A DNA stretch of 64,000 bases, taken from assembly GCA_947034895.1 (NCBI GenBank), contig OX344761.1, positions 80,803,839-80,867,838 of the forward strand, read 5' to 3'. Under the pieces are notes generated by a model. The model was not told the DNA's origin and did not search any database. It saw nothing but the letters and a program-made list of their open reading frames with translations. The translations under genes and the position numbers were made by a program. Positions within the stretch are counted from its first letter, which is position 1. Each line of letters opens with the position of its first letter. Of the stretch, positions 1 to 14,080 are shown one piece after another. The stretch is from Rhytidiadelphus loreus. Taxonomy: Eukaryota > Streptophyta > Bryopsida > Hypnales > Hylocomiaceae.

Positions 1-3000
1 TTCAAAATCATTCATAGTTTGAAGTTTTGATAATTTTTGTAAAAGTGTGACCTCTGGCTACGGGAGTCGGATGTGCAGGGGACATGAGGTCCCTTAGGAC
101 GGCTGAAGAAAGTACAAGCCATGTGAGAATTGTACTTAGTTGAGAAACAATCATAGCAATTCCAAACCCAAACTCCAGTAAAAAATAATTATTTCCTTAT
201 GAGGAGGTTTTATCTTTTAACACATGGAGTTTGCAAACGCCAGGTGGGAATGGACCTTAATGTAATATAATCAGCCTAGTCATAAACCTATTACTTTAGA
301 GAAGTTCTACTGCATATGTAGGACATATTTTTCATTTTTGTCGTATTCCTTCCATCGTGTCCGATACAGTCAATGGAAAGTGAGTGATGTATGGTTCAAT
401 TTCTTGGCATGCTGATCCATTGAACCTGAGATTTCCAAAGGACAAATGGATGCTTTGTGCTGTACTACTGCGGTCCAAAATCAAAGACCTCAAAAACAAG
501 CAACTTGCTACGAATCTTTAATTTCTGTAGTTGATGTGAGGTGGGTACTCCCAAAGCACCACTTTTTGCTCCCGTGTCGAGACTGGTACAAATTTCATAT
601 TCATCTTGTTGACAAGTGAAAGGAGGTGGTTCCAACGCACTAAAGAATGTGACATTTAGATACTGTATGCAGAAGTTAGGAAAGGTCAAAGTTTTTTTTG
701 GTAGGTGTTTTAAAATTGTTTCTTCAACTTACATACATATTGATTTTGGAGATGTATACATAGCAATGATGGCAGTTTTAGGCAGGGTGTGGTTTTGGGT
801 GTACACACCTTAGGTGGTGAAGAAATGCATGGATGTTGTCCTCTCCTATAGTGGGCACCCCTCAAAATGTGCCATTGATCCTAAACCGTCATCTTCACTC
901 TAAATACATCTTCAAAATCAATTATGTACCTATGTGGAAGAAACTGTTTTAGAACCAAACTTTGTTTCCTTCATAACTATTGCATATGATATCCAAATGT
1001 CATGTTCTTTGATGCATTGGAAACTCTTTTCAAGAAAATATGAAAATCTAACTAGTCTAATAATAGTATCTAGGTACCAAATTGACACTATTATTAGACT
1101 ATGATTTCAACTAATGTAAACTTGCCTATGATAGCTAGGCAAACTACCCATCACAAGCACTTAAGAAATGACCTAGTAGAGTCTTACATCAATCCATGAC
1201 AAAAAAATTTAATAAATGAGATTTGGATTACATTAGGTTGGTTAGTGGCCAAAATCAATGCCTTGGATGATGGTGATGGAGTTATTAGTGATTGCTTTAG
1301 AAACTTCTACCTTTTCAGTGTAAATTCAACAAAGCAAGTGATTTTTTTATTCCTTCATGTTGTAGACACGTTAGAAAATGCTATAGCCATGTTAGGATAT
1401 ATTGTAACTAGCTTTAGGTGGTAGGATGACCATCATCCATATACTTTTTGCTTATTTTGGAATAGTTTAGAGACTCCTTTGGGCCAATTGGATAGCACAC
1501 TTCAAAAATTCATAAAAAATTCATACTTTGTCAAAATAATAAATTTTCAATTACTCTCTTCAATTCTCACATTTGTGATTTTATAATGGAAAAAAAATCT
1601 GAATATTTTTACTAATTGTTAGAAGGCAAAACACTCAGTATAGGTAGGTTTACCTTATAGAAAGTAGAGATGCACTTGGTTGCTTTGAAACCAAACTGGC
1701 TGATTGATTGGGTTTTTTTTGTGTTCGAGACTTGTAAATAATCCTAAATTGTTGGGTACATTCTGGGTAGAAATATAAATGTTTGGAAACAGCTATGTTC
1801 AAGTGCTTTACAAAATAAGTGAAAAAGTACAAGAGGAAGAGCGACCAGAATCCAAGTGCAACTTGCGTACATACTTGTGTAATTGTTGGAAATTTACTCT
1901 CTCAAAGTTTAAGGGATGCTTTACACCTCTGAGGCCAATTTTTTAGATAAGTTGCCTAAAATCCTCACTTGTGATTGGACAAAAAGCTAAAATTTGTGCA
2001 ATCGACTTCAATGGGAATGGGATGACCTTTAGGTGTAAAGTATCCATAAGTAAGGAAGAACAACCCAATGCCATTAGTAACATCTATTGGATCCTCCCAT
2101 TTGCTTCAGACACCTATCCATTACCACAATCTTAGTAAACCCTTAGCATCATGACACTTGGGGAGGGGACCCATTATCATGTGCTTTAGCATGGGTCTAC
2201 CCAGGCTTTACCAATTTAATCCCAACAAACTTTGAAAAATCATGAAAAATTCATTTCTTGTCAATATGTCTTGATTCTACTTGCAAATAGCTTCTCTCAA
2301 ATTTTTCAATTTCTAAAGAATATGTGAGCTAACAAATAGCTTTTCCAACATATCTTGAAAGTTTCATGTATTGAATGACAATATACATCTGCTAACAATA
2401 TAATAATTAACCCCAACAATGCTTGAGCAACCATATATGGTTGCTTCAAAATTTTAGGCTCATTTTGGTGTGGGCAATTAAATTCCTTTAATTGGTTTAA
2501 AAAAAAATCATGGACATTATTGAAGGTTAACTATTGAAAGTTTTTTATTTTCACTGAAAAATATAAATATTAGATTTTTGAGAGCTCCTCAAAGGCATAT
2601 ATGTACCACTAGTGGAAGAGTAAAGTTTGCAAAATTTTACTTGATTTCTTGGCTTTGAGCAAAGCTTGCCAATTTCACTTGATTTGAGATTTAAAAAATT
2701 GTACTTATTCATTTGCTTTGAAAATGGTCTCAATGTATAGTGTAAAGTATTTTCATGATTTTCACCATTGAAAATTTAAACTTACAAGTGTTGATATATT
2801 TGGAGTTATTTGCGATTTCTACTTATAAAAGAAAACTGTATTTCAACAATTGCAAGGTGGATTGTGTAATGAGTTTGATAGCTTTTCATGTGAAATTAAG
2901 TTTTTTGAAAGTGCATTTTAGTATACTAACACTATTTCTAGTTGTTCATCTCACCTCCGATTCCCAAAAAATTTATATGCAAATTTATGAAACATTGTAG

Positions 3001-6000
3001 AGAGGGATAAAATACTAAAAATAAAATTCATACATTTTTTTTATTATAGTCTCACAACTCTTATGCAATTTCACACTCAAAATTATATACATACTAATAA
3101 GAAAGCTCTTTAAACATCTATACAATCAAAATTTGAAAAAAAAAACAATTTGCTTTATTGGGGATAACTATAAGCCCATGGTCCTATGTCATAAGAAAAA
3201 CACCCTTGGAAAGGCTTAGGCATTTAGGAATTAACCCTTAACCCCTAAGGTTATTTAAGCTCCCAAAGAGTTTTTGGAAAGCTTGGGGAAAATCTTCCAT
3301 TCATGATTTTCAACATTATTTTTTGAATTTTTTTGTAGAGTTGTAGGGTTGTGATACCAACTAGCAAACAAATAATTTTTTTGAATTTCTGCCCGGAATT
3401 AGAAAATATGTTGTTTAAAAGTAGGACGGACAAGCTTTTATTTTCAATTGTTGATTGAGGTGGAAGGGGATGCTACTGCCCTAGAAATGCCAGGCTGTGT
3501 GTTGGGCAGGGAAGGTTGGTCTTCAAAATCCAAAGTCCCCATTTAGGGGGTCTTGGCAGGTTATGGTGGGGATGGGGGTCTTCAAGTGTTCTTGTATTTG
3601 GGGTGGTTTGTCCAAGTACTGTACTGCTTGCAAGCTTGATTGAAAGAGTTTTTGTGCTTGTATGTAACTTGCACCTTGGATCAAATTAAAATGAACTAGA
3701 TAATGTTCGAGAGTTGGGAGACTCGAGAACATTATGGGATATAATGCCAAGTCTAATAGATCATCACAAATGTCCGTATCTATTTGCAAAATCTAAGGGT
3801 GTAGAAAGAGGGTCTACATAATGAGTTATAACATTTTTCTTTACTATCCAATGGAATGATGGACAAATCTATCTTGAAAACTGGACTTGGCATTATGGAT
3901 GTTGATTGCAAATTTCATGGAATTTGAAGAGTAAGTTGGGTGAAAAGATTGAAGTACAAAAGATTACAATCTCCTTCAAGATTAGGGAAATTGCCATTGA
4001 AAGTGCTAAACATAAACTTGAAATTGCCAAGAATATTATGGTGGTTAGTTCTTGAAACAACAATGAAATCATAGTTACTCTATGTTAATGCTTTATTTCA
4101 CCATTTGATACAAAATCCTATCTCCTATGTCAATTTTAGAGTTGTCAACACCATTGATCAAGGTCAAATTTGTGCCTAATTAATGTGCCTCACCTTCAAT
4201 CTTTCCATTTTATCTACTTGTAAACCAAGAAATTGCTCGTTGAAAAGGCGGGTGGATTATATCACGTAATCTAAGCATTATGTGGGAAATTTGGAGTAAT
4301 AGGGAATTTTGGATTTTTCATTTGTTATCCTACTAATACTCTTTATCATTCAAAAGTTTATTTTTCATCCATCTTCTTTCTTACCCCATATTATTTTCCA
4401 TTACAATGCATATGTGTATAAATGCACCCTCATGCAAGCATCCTTCAACTAGTAGTTTAGTGAGCTACTCAATGGTAATCTAAAGAGGGCATGTGGTAGC
4501 TATGTGGGACTTCTTGTGAGCATTATGTGAAGAAATCTTTAATCAAATAATTTCATATATGTGACTTACATTAATCAGACAATGCCTAAGGAGGAGGGAA
4601 ATCCACCTAAAAATGTGCCATTTAAGAAGGCAAAGTTTAACATGGAGGTACTTTTTTTGACAAAATTCCCTCCTTGGGTATTGTCCTATACATAATTGCA
4701 AATCTCTACCCCTATATCCTAAATCCGACACAAATGTCTCAAGTGGCCACCTAATTGCATCTACAATTGTACAAATCTTGAAGTAAATCACTACTTTGTT
4801 AATGGGACATTTCAGTGGATGAGAGATTGAATAAGAGATACAAAGCATTATAGCCATGTCATGTTAGAAGTTCTAGTGATGAACTAGTTCAATGGGTGAT
4901 GCACATTTCACAAGCCACATAAGACATCTAGTGTTTGGAGAGGGGGCTAAGCTTGATGTCGCTAGAGTACAAATGCAAACTCTCATTGCGTTGTTGCAAC
5001 TCAACACCCTTTTGTTTATGTCCTATTCCACATAGAACTTTGCTTTGGCCTAATGATCCTAATCCAACAAATTTTAGGCATCATTACTATCATAAAGTGG
5101 TGAAGGTGCTAGGGTGGAGAAAAAGAAAGACTATTGACAAAAAAAGTGTGTCAAACTTCAATTCAAGCAACTTTGGTGTGACAAGGAGATCCCAAGTCCT
5201 AGTGGAAAGAGAAATGCCTCCAAAGAGGCAAGCACCAAAATGGAAAGGAAAAAGGGTAATTCTTACACTCCAATACCTTATACTTTTTTATTGTAATCTA
5301 TTTTGGGATATTTTGTTCTTGCAATTTTGAGAATTATTTCCATCATCTATGACATGAAGTTTAAAGTTTAGATCACGTTACATAGATTGCAATGGTTGTT
5401 GCAGCCTGCTCATTTTCTCGAAGCACCAAGGCACAATTCATGTTGGAGAAGGCACTGGCCATCTTGTAAGGAGACTATTGCAACTTTCCAAAGCACATTT
5501 TCATAGTCCACACCTCTAGCTCTAGAATTGTATAACATATCCAATTATAAATAGAAAATCAATAGACTATGGTAATAGGCTCAATGTTCAATATGCAATA
5601 AAATGTTAAATTTTTGAAGTTTTTGAAAATTTTAAATTAGAATAGAAACTAAAATCAATGATCTTTAATTCATTAGTTGGGTTCAAATTCCAAAATGATC
5701 ATTTATGTGACTCCATTCAAATCTAAAGCAAGGAACTAGGAGTTGCCAAAATATACTAGAAGAGCTTCTTTTGTAATCCATTTTGTGGCACACAATTCTT
5801 GATTTTTAGTAAATTTTTGGACATTTTTGGACAAGGCCTTTCTTGTTTGTATTATTACACAAAGATTATTTTCTCCCCCCCTCCAAATGGATGAATATAT
5901 TTTGTTTTACATCCTTCAAGAAGCTTTTTTTTATCATCCAGAAGCCATATTTGGACTCTTGTGGCGTGCTAGGATAAATGCTTAATTTGATGCAAATATT

Positions 6001-7013
6001 ATATATCTTCCACCTTATGCGAGTGAATCTATTTAAGTGCTTTCAAAAAATGTAACACCAAGTAGAAGAAGAAAATTTAGAGGGCATCAAGATTCAACTT
6101 TTAGCCCATAAAGTCCCATTGATGTCCCTTTTTCATTAAAAAACACTCAAAACTGCCATTCTTATTGCAAAGAATAAAACTGGCTTTACAACTTGTTTTG
6201 TTACATATCTAACTATAAGATCTTGCACTAGACTAGCATAAGAATGTGGGAAAGAAATTTCAGAATCATTCACCACATAGATATTTGCATTTAAAATAAG
6301 GAAAGTGGGATTTTGAGCATGTTCCTTGATGAGATTATTTGACTTTGAATCTACTTAATTTAAAAACTTTGCAATAAACATTTTGATTTTAAATTTTTTT
6401 ATGTTGGAGATTTGAATTGAAACTTAAGGGAAAAAATTCAAAAAAAAAAATGTCATTTTCATTCTTTAAAAAATTGTGAAGTATAAATTTGTACGAGATT
6501 GATTGAAGGAAAACTAAATTGTTAATAACTTTGAGATAGAATAAAAGCATATTAATTCCAACAGTGAGATTGTTTTAGCAAGTACTTAACCAGTTAACCT
6601 TGTGTAACTTCTTTTTTTAAATTGTGAAAATTTAGTTAAAAAATGTATTCCATATATTATATTTTCAATAAGTTTCTATGATTGCCCGCAAAACAAGAAA
6701 CTCCATAACTTTCACATCACTAATCCAAATGGAATGAGTCAAAGCTTTTCATATAGACAAATATAGAATCTATGGAATTTTTATTTTATAAATTTCAAGT
6801 TTTTGTGGATTTTTCTTACTTCCTGGTGTCCCCTATTTTGAGCTTATTGTGGCATAACTTTTGCTCCTGGGCATTGATTGAAATTAAAATTATATTCCCA
6901 TAATGCTAATGTGTTTCTATCTTGAAAAAAAATTCAAAAAATCAAGTAAAAAATTGAGGTTATATGAGCCTACCTAAAATCTATTTTATCCCCTATAGGA
7001 ACAATGAGATTTC
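1..7013. other. AT-rich intergenic DNA, no gene recognised
   Basis: Low-complexity, A/T-rich sequence with frequent homopolymer runs. Open frames here are short (at most about 130 codons, e.g. 4935-5330), show no recognisable domain and no coherent exon pattern, so I treat them as chance. The only clear structure is a perfect hairpin at 1053-1101. The rest is probably decayed transposon and spacer sequence, but I cannot name any family. Confidence 0.6.
1053..1101. repeat. Perfect 15-bp inverted repeat (hairpin)
   Basis: The arms at 1053-1067 (TAGTCTAATAATAGT) and 1087-1101 are exact reverse complements separated by 19 nt. No terminator function applies in a plant nuclear genome. It could be the core of a decayed foldback element; no target duplication is obvious. 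Confidence 0.75.
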
Positions 7014-7197
7014 TACTAGAAGAAACCCGCGTTTTAGGTGATGTCTAATGCAACAAACTCATGTTTTAATGTCAACATTCATGTTAAGTTGGACATATTG
7101 TTGACATAAAAACATGGGTTTGTTGCATTGGATGTCATCTAAAATTTGTTTTTAAAAATTACAAAACATCACCTAAAATGTGGTTTTTTTTATAGTG
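7014..7197. mobile_element. Decayed hairpin MITE (same family as 63121-63354)
   Basis: The ends (ACTAGAAGAA at 7015; TATAGTG near 7191-7197) resemble those of the better preserved hairpin element at 63121-63354. The interior folds into an imperfect stem around arms beginning ATGCAACAAAC and ending GTTTGTTGCAT. Both elements share the interior string TTGTTGACATAAAAACA. It has no coding capacity, so any mobility would have depended on a transposase supplied in trans. The superfamily is uncertain because no target-site duplication is clear. Confidence 0.6.
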
Positions 7198-9239
7198 TTC
7201 ATGAGTTAATACCAATTTTTATTCTCTGAAACAACTTTGTGTTTCAATATTAACTTCCTAATCCTTTCAATATAATTAGGTACAATAATCTTACAAACTG
7301 TCTATTTGAGCCATTTAAAGGATTTTGTACAATGTGGATTATAATTGGCATATTTTGGTAAGTATAATTATTATTGTATCTTTATGTAATCCCAATCAAG
7401 CATACTAAATTTCAGTTTGAAAAAAACAAAACTCTGTTATTGGTGAATTTTTTAATTTTATTTTCATGGTTTTACATGATAATTCATTGAAAAAACATTG
7501 GTGATGAATTTTTTTAATTTTATTGTGGAGATAATTATGTGAGTAATTATGTTAGAAACATCCATATGCACATCTACCCTTCAATTAGCATCTCCAAAAA
7601 AGTTTCACAATTCCTTCTACAAAGATTTCAATGTTGCGGTGACAATGCTCAAATTATGTAAAATAGATATCTCTTTATTATAATTAGATTTTTCTATTTT
7701 TTCCTTTGAATGGTAACTAATTTTGTACGTTTGAGCATGATGGTACAATTACTTTGCCAAAATCTAGTTAACTAATATAGAGATATCTATCTTACAAAGT
7801 TTGGTCTTACGACACCTCACATTGAACTCTTCATCGATCACATTTTTGTTAGTTAATGGAGTGTTTCTTAACATGAAATCTATGCATATGGATTTTCCTT
7901 ATATATCTATGCAATTGAATTTAAAATATTCATCACCAATTGTTTTCAATAAAATATTATATAAAACCATGAAAATTTACTTCAAAAATTCACCAAAAAT
8001 AAAATTTTGCTCTCTTGAAACTGAAATTTGGTTTTCTTGATTGGGATTGCATGAAAATTAAATGTTAACAATGCAAGATGAAAAATTCTCATTCTTTTCT
8101 ATACGATGCAAAAATCTCTGAAGGGCAAAAATAGGCAGTTTGTAAGATTATTGTACTCTATTGGACAATGAAGTCCCTAGGCAAGCAAACACCTACCAAA
8201 TCCCATTAGAAGAAATCCTATGTTCATTGACTCATAAGGTTTGAATTTCCTTGTATTCATATTACACAAGGCTTGCAAGAAATCTGATTTTGCATAGATA
8301 ATAACAAATGTACGGTGCAATGAAAAATGCATTGTTGGTACAAACTCTAAATCTTGATAAGTGTATCACTTTTTGACGCACTAACCTTGGAATGCCGAGT
8401 TGGTCATTGTGGAAATCATCCTTTTGGGTATCGTGTGAATCTAAAAAAAAACAAGAGCACTCATTGGAGGTCAAACTACTATGCAAGACCTTCCCCTTTT
8501 ACACAAATTCCAAAGACAACACCTACATTTCTTTTGTACCTAGAAGGATTGTCTGTCATCCATTGGGCACTTAGTGTAACGATGTTACACGGTTAACGGT
8601 CAACTACTACTTGGAGGAAATGAATGGAACTCTAACCAAAATGTACAAAGCTTTCGTCTAATTGCTTGAGATGGAAAAACACCACCATGTGTTTTAGCCT
8701 ATGTAATTGTTGGGTTTTTGTTTGAGGCCTACTTTGCGAATTGTTGTGATCTCGTCGTGAGTTCAGTACCTAAGGTGAACCAGCCTATTACCACCACCCT
8801 TCTCAATGACACCCTCATGTACCCAAGGGACAGATTCAGAGGGGAGATGTACAGCACAGGTACATGAGGGCAGAATTGAGAAATGGGCTGATTCACCTTA
8901 CTTCCAAGATCAGACATAAGTTAGAGTGACATAGCAACATGAATCAAATTCCAAGACCTTCACAGAAACACAGAAACTAGAAATAAAAAAATTCAGTCAT
9001 TGTGCCCTGGCAAGCCTGACTTTTGGATTCAAAGATTCAGTGGCAGAAATTTCAGTTTCAAAGCACAGGAGGCTGCGGACAAACCAGTCAGAAACGCACT
9101 CACGAAGGGTGTCCCGGCCGTTCCTTCAATAATGCATACGTTCATCTTTCGCAAACTTCACCGCAGCTTGTTTTCACAGCCTTACAATTACAGTGAGTCC
9201 AAGCCATCTAACTTACCTTGCCTGACAAAGCTTTAACAG
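7198..9239. other. Intergenic DNA, no gene recognised
   Basis: Mostly A/T-rich, with a visibly more G/C-rich island from about 8990. No frame has a recognisable domain or a plausible splice pattern. The island could be the edge of an old gene or transposon, but I cannot support a call. Confidence 0.5.
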
Positions 9240-9240
9240 C

Positions 9241-9537
9241 AGCGAGACAATCAAAATGGAGCAAGATAACTTCATAATTGATGTTGTTGTTTCTGTTGTA
9301 AAATTAATTAGACTGCCTCAAGAACTAACTTTCAGATTGATGCAACTTCCGATTCCAGAATCAACAAGTCCACAACTAAGATTGTGACAAGCGAGACAAT
9401 CAAAATGGAGCAAGATAACTTCATAATTGATGTTGTTGTTTCTGTTGTAAAATTAGACTGCCTCAAGAACTAACTTTCAGATTGATGCAACTTCCGATTC
9501 CAGAATCAACATGTCCACAACTAATAAGATTGTGACA
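9241..9537. repeat. Tandem duplication of a ~147-bp unit
   Basis: The sequence beginning GCGAGACAATCAAAATGG near 9242 recurs beginning near 9392, and the two copies stay nearly identical to the TCCACAACTAA...GATTGTGACA end. They differ by small indels (a 4-bp TTAA and a 3-bp TAA) and very few substitutions. This indicates a recent local duplication, with no coding frame. Confidence 0.85.
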
Positions 9538-11872
9538 AGACATTGACAGATTTGTTTTCTGACGGTGCTTTCATGAAAACAAAGAGAGAACAAACCATCA
9601 ATCCAGCACAGCTCAGCTCAACCTGGGAATGAGGCTCGAGGTCGTATTCCACTGACAGAGAAGACATAATTGACAAACTGAAGTAGGACTTCGGTGACCT
9701 CTGTCCATCAATTGCAGCTCGAATTGGAGCAGTTCTCAGTTCGTATTCCCATCAGAGGAAATTCATTACTGTAGACTCGGCATTGTTAGAATTATTAGGT
9801 CGTCAAGGCCCTTCAGGCATTCTGTGTATTCTATCACTTCATCACAATCCTCCAGCAACTTTGGATTTCCATAGTGACATTTGTAGAATTATGCAAAAAA
9901 ACAGTTTTTGCAGGCAGAGATTCTAAATCTTAGCAAAGGTATGTTCGCACTTGGTGTTAATGAGTGTTGTTACTGAGAGTCTTAGGAATGAATTTAGATT
10001 TTAGACCTACTTTTGGATTGGATTCAAGTTGCAAACATCATCCCAAACACCAAGTGTGAATGTATCTTGAGTGTATGATTTTTTGGGCTCGACTACAAAT
10101 GAGTAGCTAGTTGGGAACTGAATGGAATTGAGGGACCAAATCTTGTTACTCTAATCACTATTCACAAGTGATTTGAAATGAACTTGCATTCTAGGGGATA
10201 ACTTATAATCTTTGCCCTTGTAATACCAAGGACTCTTTGTTGATTGGCACTCGATAGTGCCCATTTTGTCTGCAACACAACAGTGCCCACACTTTTCTTA
10301 ACCCTATAAAAGTTGTTCCAAACTCTAAGAGTCTAATGGATGACAAGAGAATCCTTCTATGTAAGATATAAGTGCAAATGTTCGTTCTTAGAATTTTGTG
10401 TGAGAAGAGATCTTGCACAATAGTTTGCACAATAGTCCTCCAATGAATGAATGCTCTTGGGTTTTTTAAGCAAGTGATGTAAACACTACCCCAAATGATG
10501 ATTTTCACAGTCTAGCATTCTAGGATTAAGTACTAAAGAGCATTTGCTTCAATTTTTTCAATGGTGTTTTTTAGATCTTCACTTTAAAAGAGAATCACAC
10601 GGATGAACTCATGAGTGGCCAATCACAACATTCTCCAAATGAGCAACTAAGAGCTCACCCCAAGTAGTCATTATCAAGTTATCCCTTAAAGGGCATCATT
10701 AGATGTTTTTTGAGGCCTTTGGAAGATTGTGAGTTCTTAAATTGTGGGAATTGTTGGAACAATGACAAATTCGTAGTTTGATGTGGTTGGAAGATGACCA
10801 CGTTAGATAGTAATACTTCATTGATTTTAAAATATTTTAAAAATAAAATAATTCTTTAAAAAATCAATTTATTATTATTATTTAATTATTTAATAGTCTG
10901 CCAATGCTGCATTGGTTCAAAGTTAGGGGAAACAATCTTGAAATAGTCTTCTGAAAGCTTCAAAAAACATTTAATGTTCCATGTTCATATTTGGTCAAAC
11001 TTCATTAGTTTTCTATATTAAAAATACACCTTTCAAAAAATTCAAAATCTTCCAAGTGGGATCATGAAATAGGAACAATAAGAAGTAGTATTGTTTCCCA
11101 ATCTATTAAAAAGTAGAAGAGTTTCTTTAGGATGAATGAAGTATAGTTGCTATTTATAGAGTTGAAAAAGAATGACTTTGTTTGAGAAAAATGGATACTT
11201 CATTCAGACCTCATTAATCTAGTCACTCTTCAATGACATTCCTTAATATCTTGCCCACTCATTACAATACTATTGATTAGAGCACACTTGTTTTATATTC
11301 AAACTATCTGACCTTTTACTATGATTGACTTCTAAGCAATCGCATTAAGGGAGTTAGAGTGCATTAGACTTGGTACACTACTAATGATATTTTTTGTTAC
11401 TTGCACTAAATAATTTGCTTAAAAAATGCTATAGAATTTTAATAATCTTCATGAATGCTTTTACCAATTATATTGAGAATTTTTTTTTACTTTGAATAGT
11501 CTTGATACCAACACTCTTAGTAAAAGCATTCATCCACTCGATTGGTAAAAATATTGATATCTATGTAAAATATTCAATATCCCCCATGACTAAATTAGTT
11601 TTGTAAATAATTCAATAAAATTTTAAGCATATCCAAAATTTTATAAATGTGCATACTAATATCCGGAAAAAAAATAAAATTATACGAAGGTATTTAATTC
11701 ATTTTGAAATAGAAATGCTACTATCAAACAATTTCCAAAATTAAACCATTCGGAGACACAAGTGCTAAAACTAGCCTAAGGGATATAGTATTGATATCTA
11801 TGCTTTTAAAAAAAAATCAATTAGTGTAGGTAACACTAAAAATTGATAAGCACTTGGATTTTTCCCACACAA
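9538..11872. other. Intergenic DNA, no gene recognised
   Basis: A moderately G/C stretch (9540-9830) gives way to strongly A/T-rich sequence. No conserved domain, exon pattern or RNA gene was recognised on either strand. Confidence 0.5.
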
Positions 11873-12170
11873 ACATTAGATGGGATTCTAGGGGGCTAGA
11901 GGGTCGTTTCGGCGCCGTTCCCAGCTTCGTTCCCTGGGAACCCCATCGAACGCGACGGCAGATTTTTTATTTAAAAATAAATAATAAATAATAAAAAAAA
12001 TAAAAGTCCTTAAAATGAAAAACAAAGTTTTTTTTTTTTTCAAAAACTCTGACCTGGCAGTCGCTTGGCCAGGTCAACACAGGCGGGGAATGGCGGGTAT
12101 TGGCAGGTTTCATACTGGTTTCGATTGGGGAACTCACAGCCCTCCCCGATGGTTGAATCCCATCTAATGT
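11873..12170. mobile_element. 298-bp non-autonomous element with perfect 16-bp TIRs
   Basis: ACATTAGATGGGATTC at 11873-11888 is the exact reverse complement of 12155-12170. The interior has a G/C-rich block at each side of an A/T-rich centre and no useful ORF. Size and structure fit a MITE. No unambiguous target-site duplication flanks it, so the superfamily is not assigned. Confidence 0.7.
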
Positions 12171-12842
12171 ATGAACATTATGAATTTGTTGCATGTAACT
12201 ATGCTCTATGATTGCACAATATTATTACAATGTAAAAAAAATCTTTACAAATTACAAAAGATCCACAAACTGAATGGAGGGTTGGGCAACAACCTTCATC
12301 CATACCGTGAAATTACACCCTCGGAAGTTCAACTCTTGCCTTCCACCATTGGGTATAATTTGATGGTGCACCCTCAAGTTGATGCCCTAGACATTATTTG
12401 TATGCTCATCCATAGTGTTTTTTTATTTATTTTTTAACAAATGGTTGTATGGTCTTTCTTTCAAGAAGGTTATGAGTTTTGTGGCACCTACATTCTAGGG
12501 GTTTGAATTGAAGGAGGCCAATTTTGAGTATGTAATTTTTATATATGCTAGCTTTGCACGATGAATGGAATGAGGTTTTGGAAACATTGTGTGGCAACAA
12601 TGTGCAAGGCCATTATTATAGTCTAATATTTTTTTAACACATTTACCCCTTTTTTTCTTTCTTTCTATAGGAGTGAAGCTGCCATTTTTTTAGGAAATTG
12701 GGCATTTAATTTAATTGCCCTAAACAAAAAAAACTGCTGGTCCATTCCGCAGTCAGCTGAAAGTGGAGGAGTTCGTTGTGGATGAACTATAACTGTTTCA
12801 CCTACAGATATGTGGATGAAAGTCTCTGTTCGTCAATGAAAA

Positions 12843-12851
12843 TTAGGGTTT
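12843..12851 (-). promoter_or_regulatory. telo-box-like element in the RPS24 leader
   Basis: TTAGGGTTT (AAACCCTAA on the other strand) lies about 80 bp upstream of the RPS24 start codon. Telo-boxes are a known hallmark of plant ribosomal-protein and translation-factor promoters. A pyrimidine-rich tract follows at about 12886-12899. Function is inferred from family knowledge only. Confidence 0.5.
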
Positions 12852-12932
12852 GGGGCCGCCTAACAGCAACTCTATGCCAATCGATTCGTCTCTTTCCTCT
12901 GCGTGCACCTTCTGTTCCCAAGTCCCGCAGCG

Positions 12933-14080
12933 ATGGCGGAAAAGGCGTGCACCGTGCGTACCAGGAAGTTCATGACCAATCGCCTCTTGGCCCGCAAGCA
13001 ATTCGTAAGCATCTGATTTCCGTTAGCACCGAAGTGCAACTTCGATGGTTTTGTTAGTTTTTTTTTTTTTTAGGGTTTGGGGTTGTGGCTGGTGGCATTT
13101 CTGATGATGGGACGGGTATAATTTGCAGGTCATCGATGTGTTGCACCCGGGACGTGCGAATGTGGCTAAGGTGAGTTCATGCTTTATGCGCATGTTTTGG
13201 CAGAAGTTTTTAGGTTAAAGTCTAGGGTGGCATTTTTAGGTTAAAGTTAAAGCTGAGGGTTCGAACTGGTTGCCGCAACAGGCTGAGCTGAAAGAGAAGC
13301 TGCAAAAGCTTTATGAGGTTCGGGATGCCCAGACCATCTTCGTGTTCGGCTTCAGGACGCAGTTCGGAGGCGGCAAGTCCACTGGCTTTGGCCTCATTTA
13401 CGATTCTGTGGACTCTGCGAAGAAATACGAGCCCAAGTATAGGCTCATCAGGGTGAGTTCTTCTGGTTGTTGCTTTAGGGTAGCCTTTGTCGTTGGCATT
13501 CTGATTGCTTTTTCGACGGCAAACAATGGCTGTAGTTTGGCACCGACGCCTTAGGTTGGGGGTTACTTGTATGTGCAGAATGGACTGGCTACCAAGGTAG
13601 AGAAGTCCAGGAAGCAGATTAAGGAGCGCAAGAACCGTTCCAAGAAGATCAGGGGTGTGAAGAAGGTACGTTATTAGCGAAATGGCATGGCTTTTGAATT
13701 GGACATAGCCGTTTTTTTTCAGAGGTTCAAATTAGGCCTCATTTTTCAATCAGTTTTGAGTAGGTTATCTCAGGACTTCTCCCTATTCAATATTATCAAT
13801 TTTACCACCCACACATGCAATGTTCTTCACTGATTCAAGTGATATTAAATTTAACCCTATTTCAGTTATATTTTTTCCAATATAATGTATGAAACTAGTC
13901 ATTCTAAAACCATGGATCCTTGGTCTTTTAGGTATCAAAGGCTTGGTGTTTGCAGTCTCTTCCATACATTCAACAGTTACAAATTACGAACTTGTGTTTT
14001 GTATGAATTCTGACAATTTGCACGTCCTTGATTTGCCCTTACAGACGAAGGCCGCTGGAGATGCCAAGAAGAAGAAGTAA
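12933..14080 (+). CDS. 40S ribosomal protein S24 (eS24), five exons
   Basis: Encodes a protein of the small cytosolic ribosomal subunit. Exons are 12933-13004, 13129-13170, 13282-13452, 13579-13665 and 14045-14080. All junctions are GT-AG and all introns are phase 0, giving 135 codons, the usual eS24 length. The protein starts [19 protein letters not shown]. It continues through [14 protein letters not shown], the conserved core with [20 protein letters not shown], the basic stretch [12 protein letters not shown], and a lysine-rich end [10 protein letters not shown]. The start is the first ATG in frame with this N-terminus. The leader has a telo-box and a pyrimidine tract, as expected for a ribosomal-protein gene. 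The gene looks intact. The fourth intron (379 nt) is the largest. Confidence 0.95.

Noticed and set aside
4935..5330. 131-codon open frame as a possible gene
   Set aside because: No domain, no splice context, surrounded by A/T-rich non-coding DNA; composition unlike the real exons in this window.
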